A stretch of DNA of 64,000 nt, from NCBI RefSeq assembly GCF_900187455.1, contig NZ_FYDX01000002.1, forward strand, positions 186,001-250,000, written 5' to 3'. Positions 51,365-64,000 of the stretch are shown here, piece by piece. Origin of the DNA: Pseudomonas sp. Irchel 3E13. Lineage in GTDB: Bacteria; Pseudomonadota; Gammaproteobacteria; Pseudomonadales; Pseudomonadaceae. A program made the translations under genes and the position numbers. Under the pieces are notes generated by a model. The model was not told the DNA's origin. It was given only the letters and a program-made list of their open reading frames with translations, and did not search any database. Position 1 is the first letter of the stretch, and every line of letters begins with the position of its first letter.

Positions 51365-52672
51365 TCATCTCAAACCTTGCTCGCTCGTCGGCGCACGCCA
51401 CGTCAGTTGCAAATCGCCATCAGCCAGCCCTGGCAGATTAGCCACGGCCACCAGACGCTCCCCCGCGAACAGCAATGGCAGGCGCCCGCGGACAAAGGAC
51501 GGGACATGCCGCTCGTTGAGCAAGCGCTTCAGATCGCGACGGCCGCGCCCCGCCAATTCAAGGGTTTCGCCGCCACGGCGATAACCAATACGCAGGGTTT
51601 GTGACAGAGAACTACCGCTCAGGCTGACGCTGCCGTTATCGGGCAACGGCAATGGCTCCAGAAGCTCCGTCCAGGGTGCGGGCTCACTCAAAGGCACAAG
51701 CCAGTTACCACTCAGCCAGTAAATCCGCTCGCCCGCTCGATGCAATTCGCCATCGGTCAGTCGCCACACCGGCGAGGCATCGACGCGGGCGTCGCGCAAA
51801 TCATCCCAGCCGGCCCAATGGTCGCTGTCCGGCAAACGCGTGTACGGCGCCAGCCAGTATTGCAGGGCATTACGCTGACGAGCCGCAGACAACCGCGCCA
51901 GACTGCGCAGATCCAGCGAAGGCAGTTCAAGCCAGGGAAATTCATCACCCTCCCGAGCGCAGGCAAGATCCTGCTGCGCCAATTCATCGAGCAGTTCCCG
52001 CGCCTCAGTCAGATGCGCGGCCGTGCGCGCCAGGCTGCGATGCGCTTGCGGCCAGCGCGCGGTCAACGCGGGGAGGACTTGGTGACGCAGATAGTTGCGA
52101 GAAAACCGTGCATCGCGATTCGACGGGTCCTCGATCCATTGCAGGCCCTGCTCCGTCGCGTACGCCAGCAACTGATCATGGGAAATGTCCAGTAGAGGCC
52201 GGACCAGTTCCCCCGCCCCCAGCCGTCTTTGCACCGGCATCGCCGACAAGCCGCGCACCCCTGCACCGCGAAGCAAGCGCAGCAGCAGGGTTTCCGCCTG
52301 ATCATCACGATGCTGGCCGGTCAACAAGACGTCGCCAGCACCCAAGACCTCGATGAAGGCCGAATAGCGGGCATTACGCGCCGACTGCTCAAGGCTCGCA
52401 CCCTCCTCCACCTGCACATGACAGACCTGCAACTCGATACCCAGCGAATCACAAAGCCGCTGGCAGTGCGCCGGCCAAGCGTCGGCCGCCACCTGCAAAC
52501 CGTGGTGAACATGAAGGGCGCGGAGAACGGGAAGATCATGACGGCGCTTGAGCTCCGCCAACAGGTGCAGCAGGACGCTGGAATCCAGGCCACCGGAAAG
52601 GCCCACGCACCACGACCGCGCACTGCGCCACGGCGCAAGACGTGAAAGCAGCCGGGAGGCGAGATCAGTCAT
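51365..52672 (-). CDS. tilS: tRNA(Ile)-lysidine synthase TilS
   Basis: 435 residues. PP-loop SGGLDSSVLL (about residues 28-37), HHGLQ and the C-terminal substrate-binding domains with IGYRRGGETL. Converts C34 of tRNA-Ile(CAU) to lysidine. Gap of 272 bases to pyrG on the same strand; separate promoters are likely. Confidence 0.97.
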   Translation of the reverse strand: MTDLASRLLSRLAPWRSARSWCVGLSGGLDSSVLLHLLAELKRRHDLPVLRALHVHHGLQVAADAWPAHCQRLCDSLGIELQVCHVQVEEGASLEQSARNARYSAFIEVLGAGDVLLTGQHRDDQAETLLLRLLRGAGVRGLSAMPVQRRLGAGELVRPLLDISHDQLLAYATEQGLQWIEDPSNRDARFSRNYLRHQVLPALTARWPQAHRSLARTAAHLTEARELLDELAQQDLACAREGDEFPWLELPSLDLRSLARLSAARQRNALQYWLAPYTRLPDSDHWAGWDDLRDARVDASPVWRLTDGELHRAGERIYWLSGNWLVPLSEPAPWTELLEPLPLPDNGSVSLSGSSLSQTLRIGYRRGGETLELAGRGRRDLKRLLNERHVPSFVRGRLPLLFAGERLVAVANLPGLADGDLQLTWRAPTSEQGLR

Positions 52673-52691
52673 GGCGGCCAGCCCTCAAATG

Positions 52692-52743
52692 AAAACGCGG
52701 GACGGGCCCGCTCCACCTAGTGGAAGCGTACCCGCCCCGCGTT
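52692..52743 (-). terminator. terminator between accA and tilS
   Basis: Long hairpin: AACGCGGG..CGGG on one arm and CCCG..CCCGCGTT on the other with an inner arm GCTCCAC / GTGGAAGC. On the minus strand it ends in TTTTC. Confidence 0.75.
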
Positions 52744-52765
52744 CAGATGCCACGATGGCGTCAGA

Positions 52766-53713
52766 TCAGAGCCCGTAGCTCATCAGGCGATCATAGCGAC
52801 GCTTGAGCAGCGCTTCGTTGTCGAATTTCTTCAGCATGTCCAGTTGCTGGGTCAATTCGCCGCGAATCGATGCGGCCATGGTGGCCGGATCACGGTGCGC
52901 ACCACCCAGTGGCTCGCCAATGACCTTGTCGACGATACCCAGGCCTTTCAGACGCTCGGCAGTGATGCCCATGGCTTCAGCGGCATCGGAGGCTTTCTCG
53001 GCGGTTTTCCAGAGAATCGAGGCGCAACCTTCCGGCGAGATCACCGCGTAGGTCGAGTACTGCAGCATGTTCAGTTGGTCGCAGACGCCGATCGCCAGCG
53101 CACCACCCGAACCACCTTCGCCGATAACGGTCGCGATGATCGGGGTTTTCAGGCGTGCCATGACGCGCAGGTTCCAGGCGATTGCCTCGCTCTGGTTGCG
53201 CTCTTCGGCGTCGATGCCCGGATAGGCGCCCGGGGTGTCGATGAAGGTCAGGATCGGCATCTTGAAGCGTTCGGCCATTTCCATCAGACGGCAGGCCTTG
53301 CGGTAGCCTTCCGGACGCGGCATGCCGAAGTTACGGCGAACCTTCTCGCGGACTTCGCGGCCCTTCTGGTGACCGATGACCATTACCGGACGGTCTTCCA
53401 GGCGGGCAATACCGCCGACGATCGCGGCGTCGTCGGAGAAGTGACGGTCGCCGTGCAGTTCGTCGAACTCGGTGAAGATGTGCTCGATGTAATCGAGGGT
53501 GTACGGCCGGCGCGGGTGACGCGCCAGGCGGGCGATCTGCCAGCTGGTCAGGTTGCCGAAGATGCTCTCGGTCAGCGCGCTGCTTTTGTCTTGCAGGCGG
53601 CCAATCTCGTCGCCGATGTTCAGCGAGTTGTCATTGCCGACCAGGCGCAGCTCTTCGATCTTGGCTTGCAGGTCAGCAATCGGCTGTTCGAAATCCAGAA
53701 AATTCGGGTTCAT
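52766..53713 (-). CDS. accA: acetyl-CoA carboxylase carboxyltransferase subunit alpha
   Basis: 315 residues from ATG 53713 ([19 protein letters not shown]), the common family start; an ATG two codons earlier is possible. Motifs: [22 protein letters not shown] and [21 protein letters not shown], and [13 protein letters not shown] in the carboxyltransferase core. Transfers CO2 from biotin to acetyl-CoA in fatty acid synthesis, with AccD encoded elsewhere. Confidence 0.98.
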   Translation of the reverse strand: MNPNFLDFEQPIADLQAKIEELRLVGNDNSLNIGDEIGRLQDKSSALTESIFGNLTSWQIARLARHPRRPYTLDYIEHIFTEFDELHGDRHFSDDAAIVGGIARLEDRPVMVIGHQKGREVREKVRRNFGMPRPEGYRKACRLMEMAERFKMPILTFIDTPGAYPGIDAEERNQSEAIAWNLRVMARLKTPIIATVIGEGGSGGALAIGVCDQLNMLQYSTYAVISPEGCASILWKTAEKASDAAEAMGITAERLKGLGIVDKVIGEPLGGAHRDPATMAASIRGELTQQLDMLKKFDNEALLKRRYDRLMSYGL

Positions 53714-53811
53714 AGGCATCCGTCTAGGGTCGACGGCCAGGCGGCCGGCCGGTTGATCCGTTTGGCGCCCTACCTTAAGGGATCAGGCGCATTCAGGTCG
53801 AGATTAAAAAT

Positions 53812-57333
<3,522 letters not shown>

Positions 57334-57438
57334 GATGGTCCTATAGCAGCGCAAAACGACAAGGCCCGGATTGTACCGGGCCTCGATCAAAACAACAGCC
57401 GGGGGATTCTGATCCTGACTGAAGGTGGGGCCGATGGC

Positions 57439-58068
57439 TCAGCCCGGGATTAGTTGGTCAGCCATCAGGGTCCGGGCCTCGAAGGCCGCCCGCACAGGCG
57501 CGAAGGAGCGCCGGTGAATCGGCGTCGGACCAAGGCGGGCAAGCGCCTCAAGGTGCACCGGGGTCGGATACCCCTTGTGGCCACCCATTCCGTACCCAGG
57601 ATAGATCAGCTCGAACGCCGCCATTTCCCGATCACGGGTGACCTTGGCCAGGATAGACGCAGCCGCGATGGCCGGTACCTGACTATCGCCTTTCACCACG
57701 GGAGCGGACGGCACGTTCAACTTGGGGCAGCGATTGCCGTCGATCAGCGCCAAGCGGGGGGTGATGTGCAAGCCCTCCACCGCCCGCTGCATCGCGAGCA
57801 TGGTGGCGTGGAGAATGTTCAGTTCGTCGATTTCATCGACTTCGGCCCGGGCGATGTGGAAGCTCAGGGCCTTTTCGCAGATCTCGTCGAACAGCTTTTC
57901 GCGGCGAGCCTCGGTCAGTTTCTTCGAATCATTGAGGCCAAGAATCGGGCGATTCGGGTCAAGGATCACCGCGGCGGTCACTACCGCGCCACACAGCGGC
58001 CCACGACCGACCTCATCGACACCGGCGACAAGGTCTTCGACCAGGTTGAAGTCCAGTCCCATTTGCAT
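57439..58068 (-). CDS. rnhB: ribonuclease HII
   Basis: 209 residues. Active-site Asp and Glu in [13 protein letters not shown] (about 15-27) and further carboxylates around ALIDGNRCP and ILAKVTRDR. Removes ribonucleotides from DNA. ATG at 58068 directly follows the TAA of lpxB; an in-frame ATG two codons on is an alternative. Confidence 0.97.
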   Translation of the reverse strand: MQMGLDFNLVEDLVAGVDEVGRGPLCGAVVTAAVILDPNRPILGLNDSKKLTEARREKLFDEICEKALSFHIARAEVDEIDELNILHATMLAMQRAVEGLHITPRLALIDGNRCPKLNVPSAPVVKGDSQVPAIAAASILAKVTRDREMAAFELIYPGYGMGGHKGYPTPVHLEALARLGPTPIHRRSFAPVRAAFEARTLMADQLIPG

Positions 58069-59196
58069 TTATCGGGTTTCCAGCAAGGCCAGCACTGCTT
58101 CAGCGGCCTGGTTCGAGGCATCGCGACGCAGTGTGCGGTGAATCTGATCGAAACCTTCGGTCTGCTGCACGCCATCGGTCACCAGCGGCGCCAGGGTCTG
58201 GGCCAGGGACTCAGTGGTCGCGGCCTCCTGCAACAGTTCCGGAACCAGCAAGCGCTGGGCCAGGAGGTTGGGCAGCGAGACGTAGGGACTTTTGACCAGG
58301 CGTTTGAGAATCCAGTAGCTCAGCGGCGCAAGGCGGTAGGCCACCACCATGGGGCGCTTGAACAGCAGCGCTTCAAGGGTGGCAGTACCGGAAGCGATCA
58401 GTACCGCATCGCAAGCCGCCAGGGCCTGGTGGGACTGACCGTCGAGCAGCGTCAGCGGCAGGTCACGGCCTTCGAGCATCTGTTCAAGCTGCGCACGCCG
58501 CGCGGCATTCGCGCACGGCGTAACAAAACGCACACCCGGCACCAGCTCGCGCAGACGCTGAGCGGTATCGAGGAAAAGAGCACCCAGCCGGCCGACTTCG
58601 CCTCCCCGGCTGCCCGGCATCAAGGCGACCAGCGGGCCATCGGGCAAGCCCAGAGCACCGCGTGCGGCCTGTCGATCAGCATCCAGGGGAATGGTGTCAG
58701 CCAGCGGATGGCCAACGAAACGCACGGGAACGCCCTGCTCTTCGTAGAACTTCGCCTCGAAGGGGAACAGGGTGAGCATCAGGTCGCAGCCTTCGCGGAT
58801 CTTCAGCACGCGCTTCTGACGCCAGGCCCAGACCGACGGGCTGACATAGTGCACGGTCTTGATGCCGGCGCGGCGCAGCTTCAATTCGATATTCAGCGTG
58901 AAGTCAGGTGCGTCGATGCCGATGAACACGTCGGGCTTTTCATCGATAAGCGTCTGAACAAGCTGCTTGCGGCGCTTGAGTAGCTCAGGCAGCCGCCCCA
59001 GTACTTCGACCAGGCCCATGACCGCCAGGCGTTCCATGGGGAAGTAGGAGACGAGCCCCTCGGCTTCCATAAGGGGACCGCCAACGCCGATGAAGCGGAC
59101 ATCCGGATGACGCGCCTTGAGCGCCCGCATCAGACCGGAACCAAGAATGTCGCCGCTGGCCTCACCGGCCACCAGCGCTACGCAGAGTTCGGACAT
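58069..59196 (-). CDS. lpxB: lipid-A-disaccharide synthase
   Basis: 375 residues of glycosyltransferase family 19. Motifs: [49 protein letters not shown] and [14 protein letters not shown]. Joins two acylated glucosamine units to build lipid A. One base separates it from the lpxA stop. Confidence 0.98.
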   Translation of the reverse strand: MSELCVALVAGEASGDILGSGLMRALKARHPDVRFIGVGGPLMEAEGLVSYFPMERLAVMGLVEVLGRLPELLKRRKQLVQTLIDEKPDVFIGIDAPDFTLNIELKLRRAGIKTVHYVSPSVWAWRQKRVLKIREGCDLMLTLFPFEAKFYEEQGVPVRFVGHPLADTIPLDADRQAARGALGLPDGPLVALMPGSRGGEVGRLGALFLDTAQRLRELVPGVRFVTPCANAARRAQLEQMLEGRDLPLTLLDGQSHQALAACDAVLIASGTATLEALLFKRPMVVAYRLAPLSYWILKRLVKSPYVSLPNLLAQRLLVPELLQEAATTESLAQTLAPLVTDGVQQTEGFDQIHRTLRRDASNQAAEAVLALLETR

Positions 59197-59197
59197 A

Positions 59198-59974
59198 TCA
59201 GCGGGTGATGCCGCGGGCGGAATTCTGGATCGACTGGCGGAACATCTCGACCTCGGGGAACTGGCTGGCCGGTTCGGCCAATTCGACGATAGCCTGCTCG
59301 ACGGTCAGGCCTTGACGGTAGACAACCTTGTAGGCGCGACGCAGCGCATGGATCGCATCTTCGCTGAAACCACGGCGACGCATGCCTTCGAAGTTCATGC
59401 TGCGCGCTTCGGCCGGGTTGCCGAATACGGTGACGAACGCCGGAACGTCCTTGCCAATGGCAGTGCCCATGCCGGAAAAACTATGGGCGCCGATATGGCA
59501 GAACTGGTGAACCAGGGTGAAACCGGAAAGGATTGCCCAGTCGGCAACATGCACATGACCAGCCAGCGCAGTGTTGTTGACCAGGATGCAGTGGTTGCCG
59601 ATGACGCTGTCATGACCGATATGGGCATACGCCATGATCAGGTTGTGATCGCCCAGGGTGGTTTCCGAGCGGTCCTGCACCGTGCCGCGGTGAATGGTCA
59701 CACCTTCGCGGATGACGTTGTGGTCACCAATTACCAGGCGAGTGGCCTCGCCCTTGTACTTGAGGTCAGGGGTGTCTTCGCCAACTGACGAAAACTGATA
59801 GATGCGGTTGTGCCGCCCTATCCGGGTCGGCCCTTTGAGCACAACGTGTGGACCGATGACGGTCCCTTCCCCGATCTCGACATCCGGGCCGATGATCGAC
59901 CAAGGGCCGACCTCGACACCATCGGCCAGCTTGGCCGAAGGATCGATGATTGCCCGAGGGTCAATCAAACTCAT
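59198..59974 (-). CDS. lpxA: UDP-N-acetylglucosamine acyltransferase
   Basis: 258 residues, left-handed beta helix with hexapeptide repeats ([20 protein letters not shown] and following). Catalytic His in the [14 protein letters not shown] segment. First acylation of lipid A. ATG 59974 overlaps the fabZ stop by 4 bases. Confidence 0.98.
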   Translation of the reverse strand: MSLIDPRAIIDPSAKLADGVEVGPWSIIGPDVEIGEGTVIGPHVVLKGPTRIGRHNRIYQFSSVGEDTPDLKYKGEATRLVIGDHNVIREGVTIHRGTVQDRSETTLGDHNLIMAYAHIGHDSVIGNHCILVNNTALAGHVHVADWAILSGFTLVHQFCHIGAHSFSGMGTAIGKDVPAFVTVFGNPAEARSMNFEGMRRRGFSEDAIHALRRAYKVVYRQGLTVEQAIVELAEPASQFPEVEMFRQSIQNSARGITR

Positions 59975-60411
59975 AGTTTGCGTTCCGCGCAGATGATCTC
60001 GGCCTTGCACACTGGCTTGCCGTCGACCGATGCCTGGCAATCGAACTTCCAGATCTGGCGTTTGCAACTGATGAATTTCGCTTCAAGGATCAGTTGATCC
60101 CCTGGCAGAACCGGCTGGCGGAAGCGCAGCTTGTCGGAACCGACGAAGTAATAGAGGGTGCCGTCCGTCGGCTTGGCATCGAGCATTTTGAAACCGAGGA
60201 TGCCGGCTGCCTGGGCCATGGCCTCGATGATCAGCACGCCCGGCATGATTGGATGCGCCGGGAAGTGACCATTGAAGAAGGGCTCGTTGATGCTGACATT
60301 CTTGTAGGCACGAATGCGCTGGGCCTCGACGTCCAGTTCCACCACGCGGTCCACGAGCAGGAACGGGTAACGGTGAGGCAGGTATTCGCGAATCTCGTTG
60401 ATGTCCATCAT
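59971..60411 (-). CDS. fabZ: 3-hydroxyacyl-ACP dehydratase FabZ
   Basis: 146 residues, starting [20 protein letters not shown]. Hot-dog fold with catalytic His in [21 protein letters not shown] and Glu in that same run. Dehydrates hydroxyacyl-ACP in fatty acid elongation and competes with LpxA/LpxD for substrate, which is why the genes are linked. Confidence 0.98.
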   Translation of the reverse strand: MMDINEIREYLPHRYPFLLVDRVVELDVEAQRIRAYKNVSINEPFFNGHFPAHPIMPGVLIIEAMAQAAGILGFKMLDAKPTDGTLYYFVGSDKLRFRQPVLPGDQLILEAKFISCKRQIWKFDCQASVDGKPVCKAEIICAERKL

Positions 60412-60521
60412 TTCTGGGGGAAGCCTGTAGTAAAGATAGGGAGCATGCGCTGGGCGCCATGCACCTTTTGCGAATCAAGAAAGCCGTACAGCTATCGAGC
60501 GGCCTTGATCAGGAAAGGGTA

Positions 60522-61577
60522 TCAGCCATCAGATGAAGGCTGGCTGCCTGAGGTCACGGCATCGACACGCTTTTCTACCTGTTGAAGGCGCTTGGCCATT
60601 TCGTCCAGTTGACGAATTCGCGCCGCACTCTTGCGCCAGTCTCCCAACGGCTGCATCGCCGTCCCGGACGAATAGCCGCCCGGCTCGGTAATGGATCGGG
60701 TCACCATGGTCATGCCGGAGACGAATACGTTGTCGCAGACTTCGATGTGTCCAACCATTCCGACACCACCGGCAATCGTGCAATGCTTGCCGATCCGGGT
60801 GCTACCGGAGATGCCCACGCACGCCGCCATGGCGGTGTGGTCGCCGATCTGTACGTTATGGGCGATCTGAATCTGGTTGTCGAGTTTGACGCCATTGCCG
60901 ATGCAGGTATCGGCAAGAGCACCGCGGTCGATGGCAGTGTTGACACCGATTTCGACGTCGTCGCCGACAGTGACACCGCCGATCTGGGCGATCTTCTGCC
61001 AGACGCCTTTCTCATTGGCGAAACCGAAACCTTCACCACCCAGCACGGCGCCGGACTGGATCACCACCCGCTTGCCGATGCGAACATCGTGGTACAGGGT
61101 CACACGCGGGGCCAGCCAGCCGCCCTCGCCGATCACGCAACGAGCACCGACGAAACAGTGCGCACCAACGGTGACACCGGCCGCAATGACCGCGCCGCTC
61201 TCGATGACAGCGAAGGGACCGATACTGGCGCCGGCATCGACCTGAGCGTCCTCCGCAACCACGGCGCTGGGATGGATTCCCGCCACAGCCTTGGGTTTGG
61301 GGTCGAACAGGTGAGAGATGCGGGCGTAGGCCAGGTAAGGGTCCGGCACGATCAGGGCGTTGCCGACAAAACCTTCGGCATCTGCAGCACGCAGAAGCAC
61401 CGCAGCAGCCTGGGTATCAACCAGGTATTTGCGGTACTGGGGATTAGCCAGGAAGCTCAGTTGGCCGGGGCCAGCTTCCTGCAAGGTCGCGAGACCAACG
61501 ATCTCAAGTTCCTCGGGACCCTGAAGGGTCGCTCCAAGGAACTCGGCCAGTTGGCCGAGTTTCATGGTCGCCGTCAT
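60522..61577 (-). CDS. lpxD: UDP-3-O-acylglucosamine N-acyltransferase
   Basis: 351 residues. Uridine-binding N-terminal domain (about 1-100), hexapeptide beta helix with a catalytic His in [10 protein letters not shown], and a C-terminal helix ([20 protein letters not shown]). Second acylation step of lipid A. A gap of 110 bases separates it from fabZ. Confidence 0.98.
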   Translation of the reverse strand: MTATMKLGQLAEFLGATLQGPEELEIVGLATLQEAGPGQLSFLANPQYRKYLVDTQAAAVLLRAADAEGFVGNALIVPDPYLAYARISHLFDPKPKAVAGIHPSAVVAEDAQVDAGASIGPFAVIESGAVIAAGVTVGAHCFVGARCVIGEGGWLAPRVTLYHDVRIGKRVVIQSGAVLGGEGFGFANEKGVWQKIAQIGGVTVGDDVEIGVNTAIDRGALADTCIGNGVKLDNQIQIAHNVQIGDHTAMAACVGISGSTRIGKHCTIAGGVGMVGHIEVCDNVFVSGMTMVTRSITEPGGYSSGTAMQPLGDWRKSAARIRQLDEMAKRLQQVEKRVDAVTSGSQPSSDG

Positions 61578-61578
61578 A

Positions 61579-62082
61579 TCAACGGGACTGGTTCATGCGC
61601 TCGATGACCTGGCGGGTGATGTCGTACTGAGGTTTGACATCAATGACCGCGCCACGCTCGAGAACCAGATCGAAGCCGCCTTTCTTGATGACTTCTTCTA
61701 CAGCGCCATCCAATTTCGGCTTGAGCTGCTTGAGCATGTCACGGTCAGCAACGGCCTTGGCTTCGTTAAGTTCCTTGGACTGGAACTGGAAGTCACGGGC
61801 TTTTTGCTTGAACTCGAGCTCAAGACGCTCACGCTCGCCCTGGGCCATTTTGTCGCCGCCCTTGACCAGACGATCCTGGATGCCCTTGGCGCTGCTTTCC
61901 AGGTTCTTCAGCTTGGTCAGTTGTGGGCCGAATTTCTTCTCGGCATCAACCGCGTACTGCTTGGCCGGGTCCGACTCGAGCAGCGCCATTTGATAGTTCA
62001 GGACAGCAATCTTCATTTCGGCAAACGCCGGGGTCGCGACCAGAGCCGCTGCCAGTACCGCCAGTTGAGTCAACTTACGCAC
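61579..62082 (-). CDS. skp: periplasmic chaperone Skp/OmpH
   Basis: 167 residues. Signal peptide ([15 protein letters not shown], cleavage after about 21), then a short beta core ([17 protein letters not shown]) and long helical arms rich in Lys and Glu. Holds unfolded outer-membrane proteins on their way to BamA. Stops one base before lpxD starts. Confidence 0.96.
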   Translation of the reverse strand: MRKLTQLAVLAAALVATPAFAEMKIAVLNYQMALLESDPAKQYAVDAEKKFGPQLTKLKNLESSAKGIQDRLVKGGDKMAQGERERLELEFKQKARDFQFQSKELNEAKAVADRDMLKQLKPKLDGAVEEVIKKGGFDLVLERGAVIDVKPQYDITRQVIERMNQSR

Positions 62083-62127
62083 GATGCACTCCTACAGAAT
62101 CCGTTGTCATTTACGTGGACCAGACCC

Positions 62128-64000
62128 TTAGAAGGTCTGACCCAGAGAGAATTGGAACACCTGGGTATCAGCATCGTCCGGTTTCTTCACCGGCATCGCC
62201 AGGCTGAAACTCAACGGACCCAGTGCGGTAATCCAGGTCACACCCAGGCCGACGGAGCTGGCCAGGCCGGAAAGGCCGAGCTTCTCGCAATCAGGCTTGG
62301 AGCCGCAATTGGTGTCATACACGTTACCCACGTCCCAGAACACGGAGGTACGCAGCGAACGCTGGTCCTTGATGAACGGAAGCGGGAACAGCAGTTCTAC
62401 ACCACCCTGAACAAGAACGTTGCCGCCGAACGGCAGTGGATCCTGATCCGGGTCTGCTGCAGTTCCTGGTCGGGTGCCGTTGCTTGGCGTACTGCGTGGA
62501 CCGAGGCTGCTGTCTTTGAAACCACGTACCGAGTTGAAACCACCCGCGTAGTAGTTTTCATAGAACGGCAGACCGGAAGTCGAACCGTAACCGTCGCCAT
62601 AACCCAGCTCGGTATGCAGACGCAGGGTGTAGTCGTTGGTGATTGGCTTGAACAGCTGGCCGCGGTAGTCGAGCTTGAAGAACGACAGGTCGCTGCCAGG
62701 CGTGGTTGCTTCCAGCACCAGGCTTTGCGAGTGACCGCGGGTTGCCAGGGTACCTTTGTTCAACGTCGACTCGGACCAGCCGGCCGAGGCCTTGAAGTTC
62801 AGGAAGCTGTCGCCGCCTTCCTTGTCCAGGAAGTCGAAGATCTCATCGACGGTGTAAGTACCGGTTTTGATCTTGTCCTGCTGAACTGTCAGGCCGAAGG
62901 TCAGGCGCGACGTTTCGCTGATCGGGTAACCGACGTTGACACCGGCACCCATGCTGTCCACGGCATAGCTTGCCACGTCGACGTCGAGGTCATCGTAGTT
63001 GGTCGTGCGGTAGAAGGCGTTGTAGCCCAGGCTGACACCATCGGCAGTCCAGTAGGGGTCCACGAAGCCGAAGTTGTATCGGCTCTGGTACTCGGAACGG
63101 GTCAGACCGATGGAGACCTTGTTACCGGTACCCAGGAAGTTGTTCTGGCTGATCGAACCACCGAGGATCAGACCGGCGCTCTGGGCGAAACCGACACTGG
63201 CGGTGATCGAACCGGAAGCCTGCTCTTCAACGGTGTAGTTGACGTCGACCTGGTCATCGGTACCCGGAACAGCCGGGGTTTCGACGTTGGCTTCCTTGAA
63301 GAAGCCCAGGCGCTCCAGACGGGTCTTGGACTGGTCGATCAGGTAGGTCGAAGCCCAGCCCCCTTCCATCTGGCGCATTTCACGACGCAGCACTTCGTCT
63401 TCGGACTTGGTGTTGCCACGGAAGTTGATGCGGTTGACGTAGGCGCGCTTGCCCGGATCCACGACGAACATGATGTCGACGGTATGGTCGTCATCGTGCG
63501 GCTGCGGCACACCGTTGACGTTGGCGAAGGTATAGCCTTCGTTACCCAGACGGCGGGTGATCAGCTCGGAAGTGGTGGTCATCACCTTGCGCGAGAAGAC
63601 CTGGCCCGACTGTACCAGCAGCAGCGCCTTGACCTGGTCTTCAGGCACTTTCAGGTCACCGGACAACTTGACGTCGCGTACGGTGTACTTCTCGCCTTCG
63701 TTGACGTTGACGGTGATGTAGACGTGCTTCTTGTCCGGGGTGATGGACACCTGGGTGGAGGCGATGTCCATGTTGATGTAGCCGCGGTCCAGGTAGTAGG
63801 AACGCAGGCGCTCAAGGTCACCGGAGAGTTTTTCACGGGCGTACTTGTCGTCGTTCTTGAAGAACGACAGCCAGTTGGTGGTCTTGAGTTCGAACAGACC
63901 GGCCAGATCCTCGTCGGAGAACACAGTGTTGCCCACGACGTTGATGTGCTGGATGGCAGCGACCGTGCCTTCGTTGATCTTGATCTTCAAGGCAACGCGG
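62128..64000 (-). CDS. bamA: outer membrane protein assembly factor BamA, C-terminal part, truncated by window edge
   Basis: The frame is open to base 64000, so the true start is beyond the window; about 624 codons are visible. Present: POTRA domains (for example VRDVKLSGDLKVPEDQVKAL and RAYVNRINFRGNTKSEDEVL) and the beta-barrel ending in FQFSLGQTF, with the typical terminal Phe for insertion. Conserved loop 6 sequence (YAGGFNSVRGFKDSSLGPR) contains VRGF. Core of the Bam machine. The signal peptide and first POTRA are missing. Confidence 0.98.
   Translation of the reverse strand, partial: RVALKIKINEGTVAAIQHINVVGNTVFSDEDLAGLFELKTTNWLSFFKNDDKYAREKLSGDLERLRSYYLDRGYINMDIASTQVSITPDKKHVYITVNVNEGEKYTVRDVKLSGDLKVPEDQVKALLLVQSGQVFSRKVMTTTSELITRRLGNEGYTFANVNGVPQPHDDDHTVDIMFVVDPGKRAYVNRINFRGNTKSEDEVLRREMRQMEGGWASTYLIDQSKTRLERLGFFKEANVETPAVPGTDDQVDVNYTVEEQASGSITASVGFAQSAGLILGGSISQNNFLGTGNKVSIGLTRSEYQSRYNFGFVDPYWTADGVSLGYNAFYRTTNYDDLDVDVASYAVDSMGAGVNVGYPISETSRLTFGLTVQQDKIKTGTYTVDEIFDFLDKEGGDSFLNFKASAGWSESTLNKGTLATRGHSQSLVLEATTPGSDLSFFKLDYRGQLFKPITNDYTLRLHTELGYGDGYGSTSGLPFYENYYAGGFNSVRGFKDSSLGPRSTPSNGTRPGTAADPDQDPLPFGGNVLVQGGVELLFPLPFIKDQRSLRTSVFWDVGNVYDTNCGSKPDCEKLGLSGLASSVGLGVTWITALGPLSFSLAMPVKKPDDADTQVFQFSLGQTF

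Overview
The window is a stretch of Pseudomonas chromosome, most probably from the P. fluorescens complex. The protein sequences, the gene order surE-pcm-nlpD-rpoS-rsmZ-fdxA, the Gac/Rsm small RNA, the gfnR-adhC-fghA formaldehyde locus, and an R-type tailocin between the cinA-like gene pncC and mutS all point there. Base composition is high-GC with local dips in parts of the tailocin. Species assignment is inference from remembered family patterns; no search was run.

Layout. 1-632: truncated dinB. 849-1135: two tandem initiator tRNA genes, each with its own promoter and terminator. 1355-5289: mprF and an acvB/virJ-type gene (aminoacyl-phosphatidylglycerol synthesis and turnover). 5329-10876: kup, rimO, a degenerate RluF-like protein, a YehS-like protein and trmO. 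10945-13857: fpr and its divergent regulator finR, dgkA and erdR. 14108-17292: tapT, a secreted PA3611-like protein, a small ribbon-helix-helix-like protein and a LOG-family protein. 17299-19431: recX, recA (with a LexA box) and pncC.

19472-34158 is a complete R-type (contractile, P2-like) tailocin on the minus strand. In transcription order it encodes holin, a PA0615-like protein, baseplate spike V, W, J, I, tail fibre, fibre chaperone, sheath, tube, E and a frameshifted E', tape measure, U, X, D, a GH19 endolysin, and Rz with an embedded Rz1. No capsid, terminase or integrase gene is present. Upstream is a LexA-like self-cleaving repressor. An ATGC-N6-GCAT operator lies in the spacer of the putative tailocin promoter and another lies in front of the repressor gene. 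With recA next door, RecA-triggered repressor cleavage, tailocin assembly and lysis form a plausible single circuit. A hairpin terminator in the leader and three more hairpins inside the operon suggest read-through control.

34348-42979: mutS, fdxA, the rsmZ small RNA with a perfect GacA box, rpoS, nlpD, pcm, surE, truD and ispF. 43052-46029: the fghA-adhC operon with divergent gfnR. 46034-64000, all on the minus strand, is the classical envelope and central-metabolism run: bamA (truncated at the window end), skp, lpxD, fabZ, lpxA, lpxB, rnhB, dnaE, accA, tilS, pyrG, kdsA, eno, ftsB, ispD.

Gene-free stretches longer than 300 bases are 15754-16170 (nothing assigned except a GC-rich hairpin), 32954-33423 (tailocin leader, promoter and operators) and 37386-37874 (terminators, rsmZ and its control region).
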